Notes under the pieces: generated by a model | Told to the model about the DNA's origin: nothing | The model's database searches: none | The model's input: the letters and a program-made list of their open reading frames with translations, nothing else | Shown here: positions 59,873-64,000 of the stretch, in pieces | How positions within the stretch are numbered: position 1 is the first letter of the stretch | How the letters are laid out: each line of letters begins with the position of its first letter | NCBI RefSeq assembly: GCF_029016285.1 | Contig: NZ_CP091976.1 | Coordinates: 1,364,001 to 1,428,000 of the forward strand | Origin: Vibrio sp. DW001 | GTDB lineage: Bacteria > Pseudomonadota > Gammaproteobacteria > Enterobacterales > Vibrionaceae | Reading direction: 5' to 3' | Length of the DNA: 64,000 bases | Position numbers and translations under genes: made by a program

Positions 59873-62791
59873 ATGCTAAGTAGCAAATACAAATTTTTGA
59901 AAGGGTTGGCTTTTCTGTTAATAGCCTTGGTTTCACATAACGCGATAGCAGGCGATAAGAGCCGCTCTCTGCGTTTTAGTCAAGACAAGTCACGTATCTA
60001 CAGTGCGAACTTTGACGCGGGTAGTGTCAGTATTCTTTCCCGTGAAGATGGCCTGATAGTAAAGGAGAAAACAATAGGGCGAGATATTCGTCGTATTGCC
60101 TTTAGTGATGACCAAACGTTGCTCTTGGCGACGGATTATCTACAAGACAAAGTGGTGATGTTGGACGCCAACTCGCTTGACGTCATATCGGAAACGCCCG
60201 TTCCTGCACGCCCTTTTGGCGTGGTATTCAGTCCTGAAAATCAGCTCTTTTACGTCACTAGTTTTGAGAAAGACAAATTACTACTCATCGATCGCTCTGG
60301 TGCATTGATTGAAACGGTAACGACCCAACCGTCGCCACGAGGATTGGCGTTGACTGATGATAACCGCTTATTGGTAACTCATGCCTTAACGGGACAGGTA
60401 TCGATCTATGACGTGTCTGTGAAGAAACCTGCGTTGTTGAAGGTGATTCAACTCGCCGATAGCGAAGAAAATAAAAGCAGAACCGTTTCACAGGGTAAAC
60501 CACGGAAACTAGATAATATTGTCATCTCCCCAGATGGTAGCACGGCGTGGCTTCCTCATGTGCTCTGGTCTTTTGGTCATGATTTTCAGTTTCAATCAAC
60601 GGTATTCCCTGCTATCTCTATCCTAGATCTGGAGGTTGGTAATGAACATGAGATAGAACAAGAGCGAAAGCAACTGTTTAAGCAAATCAATATCATAGAG
60701 AGTGGAAATCGTACCAGAATTGTTTCCAATCCTCACGATGGTGAGTTTAGTGAGGACGGTAAGAAGGTTATCTTTACGTTGGCAGGTTCGGAAGACCTTT
60801 TGGTTTTCGACCTATCCAGACAAGGAAAGAAAAACAAAAACCGCCACCGTCGTAAGAAATTTCAAGGCGGGGTTAAAGCCACCCAGATATATCGCGGTGT
60901 ACCGGGTGATAATCCTAAAGGATTGTTGATCAGCGGTAGAGAGCTGTATGTGCAAAATGCGATGTCATTGAATATTGCCAAATTTGATACTGGCGAATCG
61001 GGCCCTTTTGCTAAAGTAAAACTCACCGAAGGCAATTTTGCCTCTTTGGTATTATTCGATCCATTGCCAAGTCAGCTTCGTCTAGGAAAAACGTTATTCA
61101 ATAGCGCTAACACCGCGGATTATGCCGAATTTCCTATGGCGGGCGATTTTTGGATGAGCTGTAACTCTTGCCATATCGACGGATTTAATTTTACAAACCG
61201 TCAATTGATGGAAGATGGCAGAAAAAATCGATTTGAGAACGCATTGACGGGGCATGTTGATGTAAGAAAAATGATTGCAGGCGACCCTGTTGGTGCGTAT
61301 GTCGATATCATTCAAAAAACTCAGGGCGGCATGGGGGGCGATTCACGGGAAGGAGCGTCAGCATTGGTTGACGTTGAAAATCCGCCAGTAGAAGTGGCGA
61401 AAATGATGATCGCGTTGAATGAGTACGTACGTGTTCAGGAGAATCTGCCTTATCTTTCTACGTGGTTGCGATTGGATGACAAAAAACGCTATACCCATCC
61501 GGATGAATGGATCAATTCGGCTGAATGTGCGGACTGCCATACCACGATCTACGATCAATGGGCAGATTCGAATCACGGTATGAATATGGATCACCCTTAC
61601 TATCGTCAACACGAAGATCTGGCCGCAAAAGTTGAAGGCGAAGAATTTAGAGTGTTATGTCGAGGCTGTCATACGCCGCAGATGGTGATTAATGGTGACA
61701 ATAAACCGTTGAAAGAATTTGGCAATATGTACGAAAAAGGAGGCGAATCTCTGGTTGAGGCGTTTGCTCATGGTCGATCGGTGAACGAAAGAGGAACAGG
61801 GTGTGTGTTCTGTCATCGTATTTCCAAGGCCGAAAATGCCGGTGGCAATACCGACATGACAGTCAATCTTAAAGACAGAGAAGCGTATGTTTTTGAGGAT
61901 GCGAATACCAGTCTACTTAAATGGTTATCGGAAAAACAAATAAATGCCGCACCAGAAAAACACAAAGTGTCTTACTCGAACCCAGAGCTGTACCAAAGTT
62001 CACTCTATTGTGCGACATGCCATAACGAGTTCACGACCGGACAAGGGGCAATCATTAATGACAACTTTGGTGAGTGGTTAGCATCACCGTTTAATTCGCC
62101 TGAAGATCCGTCTAAACACAAAACTTGCATCGACTGTCATATGACGCAGGATGTCACGGACTTCGATAATCGCGTTGCAGGCCAATCGACAGACGACGGT
62201 CCTATTAAGCAGAACATGCGTTCCCATCATTTTGTCGGCGGTAACTACTACTTTACGGGAATGAGAAACCCAGAACATAAGAAACTGAGTATCGATATTC
62301 TTAAAACGGCACTTACGTTGCGGGTGGAAAAAACAGGCAATCAATTGGCGGCAATTATCACCAATGTTAACTCGGGACACGATATGCCTGGTGGCGCACG
62401 TAGACAGGTTTGGTTAGAAGTGATTGCGACAGACGCGAATGGAAAAAAGGTACTTGAAAGCGGAGTGATGAAGGACGGATACATTCCTAAAGATGCACGC
62501 AAATTTGTTAAGGTTGGGGTGGATAAAGAAGGTAAACCAGTAGGACAGCTTTTCTGGCGATACGTGAAGATCGGAAAAGATACCCGTATCAAATCAGGTC
62601 AAACTCGTCGCGAAGTATTTGAATTGCCGTCAGAGGTGGAATATCCCCTTACCGTGTCAACGCGTGTACTTTATCAGGTGTTTGCTAAGGCGCTAACGGA
62701 AAAAGTGAAGAAGGCGTTTCCTGAAGAGAATATCCCAGACCCTGAAGTGATTGAATTGGAAAAAACAGTGTCGGTATATGAGGCGCGATAA
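59873..62791 (+). CDS. Beta-propeller hexaheme cytochrome c
   Basis: A 972-residue exported cytochrome, signal peptide ending AIA-GD. Residues 30-400 form a YVTN-type beta-propeller (IYSANFDAGSVSILSREDG, ARPFGVVFSP, NPKGLLISGRELYV). Six CxxCH haem sites follow near residues 430 (CNSCH), 552 (CADCH), 596 (CRGCH), 644 (CVFCH), 713 (CATCH) and 752 (CIDCH). The first belongs to a cytochrome-c-peroxidase-like segment, the other five to a cytochrome c554-like module (YDQWADSNHGM). The end (790-972) is a beta domain. It is probably a periplasmic electron carrier or reductase. Confidence 0.92.
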   Translation: MLSSKYKFLKGLAFLLIALVSHNAIAGDKSRSLRFSQDKSRIYSANFDAGSVSILSREDGLIVKEKTIGRDIRRIAFSDDQTLLLATDYLQDKVVMLDANSLDVISETPVPARPFGVVFSPENQLFYVTSFEKDKLLLIDRSGALIETVTTQPSPRGLALTDDNRLLVTHALTGQVSIYDVSVKKPALLKVIQLADSEENKSRTVSQGKPRKLDNIVISPDGSTAWLPHVLWSFGHDFQFQSTVFPAISILDLEVGNEHEIEQERKQLFKQINIIESGNRTRIVSNPHDGEFSEDGKKVIFTLAGSEDLLVFDLSRQGKKNKNRHRRKKFQGGVKATQIYRGVPGDNPKGLLISGRELYVQNAMSLNIAKFDTGESGPFAKVKLTEGNFASLVLFDPLPSQLRLGKTLFNSANTADYAEFPMAGDFWMSCNSCHIDGFNFTNRQLMEDGRKNRFENALTGHVDVRKMIAGDPVGAYVDIIQKTQGGMGGDSREGASALVDVENPPVEVAKMMIALNEYVRVQENLPYLSTWLRLDDKKRYTHPDEWINSAECADCHTTIYDQWADSNHGMNMDHPYYRQHEDLAAKVEGEEFRVLCRGCHTPQMVINGDNKPLKEFGNMYEKGGESLVEAFAHGRSVNERGTGCVFCHRISKAENAGGNTDMTVNLKDREAYVFEDANTSLLKWLSEKQINAAPEKHKVSYSNPELYQSSLYCATCHNEFTTGQGAIINDNFGEWLASPFNSPEDPSKHKTCIDCHMTQDVTDFDNRVAGQSTDDGPIKQNMRSHHFVGGNYYFTGMRNPEHKKLSIDILKTALTLRVEKTGNQLAAIITNVNSGHDMPGGARRQVWLEVIATDANGKKVLESGVMKDGYIPKDARKFVKVGVDKEGKPVGQLFWRYVKIGKDTRIKSGQTRREVFELPSEVEYPLTVSTRVLYQVFAKALTEKVKKAFPEENIPDPEVIELEKTVSVYEAR

Positions 62792-62820
62792 ATGAACATT
62801 AATGCAGTCATGTCAACGGT

Positions 62821-63735
62821 ATGGGAAATTGGATTGTGAACGCGAAGATACCCTATACCAGAATAGAAAAATTGCTCGACTATATACATGACAATATTCA
62901 GGAGCCACTAAGCCTAGACGAGTTAGCCGCGAAAAGCTGCTGGTCTAGGTGGCAATTGCAGAGAGTTTTTCAAGCTTATACCGGTTTCAATGTAGCGCAA
63001 TATGTTCGGGAAATTAAGCTCAGTCAAGCGGCATTAATGGTGCTTGAAGGAAAGCACCGCATATTAGATGTGGCGTATGAATTTGGGTTTAATTCCGAAA
63101 TAGCCTTTAGCCGTGCCTTCAAGCAGTTCTTTGGTGTGTCACCTAAACGCTATCAATCGAATGGATTAAAGACGGGAATTAAAACGCCTTTGACCAAGGC
63201 GATTAAGAGTAGTGAATCTGTGTTTTATCCAGAAAATACGCTCTATCAAGTTCGCCTGGAACACAAGAATGCCTTCTCTATCAATGGTGTGCCGTCGATA
63301 ATTAGAGGGCTTCAATCGCCAGAACCTGATTTTTCTAGCACGGTTCCTTATGCGTGGGAGGCATTCTTTAAGCAAACCGATCTCAGTAACGTGGTTAACG
63401 TACCCCATATCGGCATCATTGATATGTCGCCTAGTCAGGTAGATGGAGAACTTATCTATTGGGCTGGTGTCGAGCAAACAATCGTTGGCAAGCCTTCAAA
63501 CGGTGGGTTAATTTGCAAGAAGCTAGAAATTGGAGAATGCAGCTATGCGGTATTGCCGTATAGGGGAGATGTCGACGAGTTCCATAAAGCGGTGACTTGG
63601 TTGGTCGCAATGTGGCTTCCAGAGTCAGGATATAAAACGGTAGACAACGCATTTGAAATGGAGATTTATCACCCGCCTTTCGAAAATGCTCAACGAACGA
63701 TACTCGCGGAGTATTGGTTGCCTATACATCAATAA
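62821..63735 (+). CDS. AraC-family regulator with GyrI-like domain (Rob-like)
   Basis: A 304-residue regulator with the Rob layout. The AraC double HTH is at about 10-115 (LSLDELAAKSCWSRWQLQRVFQAYTGFNVAQYVREIKLSQAA and RILDVAYEFGFNSEIAFSRAFKQFFGVSPKRYQ). A GyrI/SoxR-like effector domain spans about 150-300 (FYPENTLYQVRLEHKNAFSINGVPSIIRG, LEIGECSYAVLPYRGDVDEFHKAVTWLVAMWLPESGY). It lies 29 bp behind the hexaheme gene, so it is transcribed with the cluster and may control it in response to a small ligand. Confidence 0.88.
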   Translation: MGNWIVNAKIPYTRIEKLLDYIHDNIQEPLSLDELAAKSCWSRWQLQRVFQAYTGFNVAQYVREIKLSQAALMVLEGKHRILDVAYEFGFNSEIAFSRAFKQFFGVSPKRYQSNGLKTGIKTPLTKAIKSSESVFYPENTLYQVRLEHKNAFSINGVPSIIRGLQSPEPDFSSTVPYAWEAFFKQTDLSNVVNVPHIGIIDMSPSQVDGELIYWAGVEQTIVGKPSNGGLICKKLEIGECSYAVLPYRGDVDEFHKAVTWLVAMWLPESGYKTVDNAFEMEIYHPPFENAQRTILAEYWLPIHQ

Positions 63736-63820
63736 ACTTTGCCTACCTACATTATAAATATCGTTGCTAGTTGCACCAAATTGTTAACTTTTTTGTATCG
63801 ATTTCATCTATTATCTGCAT

Positions 63821-63839
63821 GATAATGATTCTCATTAAT
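63821..63839 (+). promoter_or_regulatory. Strong Fur box
   Basis: GATAATGATTCTCATTAAT matches the 19-bp Fur consensus at 15 positions, with the first nine unbroken. It lies 53 bp before the last gene start of the window, indicating iron repression of that gene. Confidence 0.82.
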
Positions 63840-63891
63840 GTTAAAGAGGGTCAGTATATATGTTAATACCGTTCTTATTATGCAGGTTACT

Positions 63892-64000
63892 ATGAATAAA
63901 AATCACAATAATGCTGAGTTCAAACTCAGTGCGATCACAACTGCGATAGCGCTCTCTTTTAGTTTCTCTTTCTCTGCTAGCGCATTTGCAGATTCGACAG
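63892..64000 (+). CDS. Start of an exported, Fur-controlled protein (cut by window edge)
   Basis: 36 codons from ATG at 63892 are visible. The predicted protein begins MNKNHNNAEFKLSAITTAIA and continues through a Ser/Phe-rich hydrophobic stretch to SASAFA-DS, a Sec signal peptide of the long kind often seen in TonB-dependent receptors. With a strong Fur box 53 bp upstream, a siderophore or haem receptor is the likeliest product, but no receptor domain is yet in view. Confidence 0.6.
   Translation, partial: MNKNHNNAEFKLSAITTAIALSFSFSFSASAFADST

Overview
The window looks like a chromosomal stretch of a marine gammaproteobacterium, most likely a Vibrio or close relative. This is inferred from overall protein character and gene content: YghU-type glutathione transferase, BCCT transporter, dCACHE chemoreceptor, Bcr/CflA drug exporters, a GGDEF and an EAL protein, and FTR1 iron permease. 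No rRNA, tRNA, CRISPR array or replication origin was seen. Short operons alternate on both strands, many paired with their own regulator and palindromic operators, as in the accessory-rich part of a Vibrio genome.

Layout. 1-1.8 kb: the start of an IS110-family transposase cut by the window edge, a structured leader that may hold its bridge RNA, a small membrane protein and ORF remnants. 1.8-3.9 kb: two outer-membrane beta-barrel proteins. 4.0-7.9 kb: an operon of HlyD-type adaptor, DUF2955/FUSC-like permease, AI-2E-family permease and a K+ channel-like protein. 8.0-13.2 kb: a 55-residue orphan, a TetR regulator, a MATE exporter, a GAF-GGDEF diguanylate cyclase and two DUF202 proteins. 13.5-18.6 kb: an EAL phosphodiesterase gene split by a frameshift in an A9 run, a Cof-type HAD phosphatase, a NapH-like polyferredoxin and YghU. 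18.9-22.8 kb: a VTT membrane domain fused to a mercuric-reductase-like flavoprotein, an OB-fold periplasmic protein, a lipoprotein with an internal duplication and a zinc-ribbon protein. 22.8-32.6 kb: an RND efflux pair with divergent TetR, a Bcr/CflA exporter, a FrnE-like DsbA oxidoreductase, a TetR-MDR dehydrogenase operon and a DMT permease. 32.8-34.8 kb: a chemoreceptor. 35.1-41.8 kb: a catabolic locus (diaminopropionate ammonia-lyase, RidA, YheO-like regulator; divergently an M24 hydrolase, BCCT transporter and M20 amidohydrolase). 41.8-52.6 kb: LysR with an AhpD-like protein, a PNPOx-ferredoxin reductase fusion and an HPP protein; DNA alkylation repair; a WYL regulator; an HCCA-isomerase-like protein with AraC; and a Bcr/CflA exporter divergent from MarR and D-serine dehydratase. 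52.8-63.7 kb: a candidate iron/redox cluster. The last 260 bp hold a strong Fur box and the start of an exported protein.

Two themes stand out. First, a near-identical palindrome (TGAACGAYCGTTCA-like) lies upstream of the TetR gene at 8.3 kb, yghU at 17.8 kb and the FrnE-like gene at 29.2 kb. This suggests one small thiol/electrophile-stress regulon scattered over 21 kb. Second, the 52.8-63.7 kb cluster joins an unrecognised 673-residue exported protein, a four-helix b-type-cytochrome-like protein, an FTR1 permease, an FAD oxidoreductase, a small exported helical protein, a GT-C glycosyltransferase, a beta-propeller hexaheme cytochrome c and a Rob-like AraC regulator. A candidate Fur box precedes it. 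I do not recognise this set as a described iron-uptake system, and it is the best candidate here for something new.
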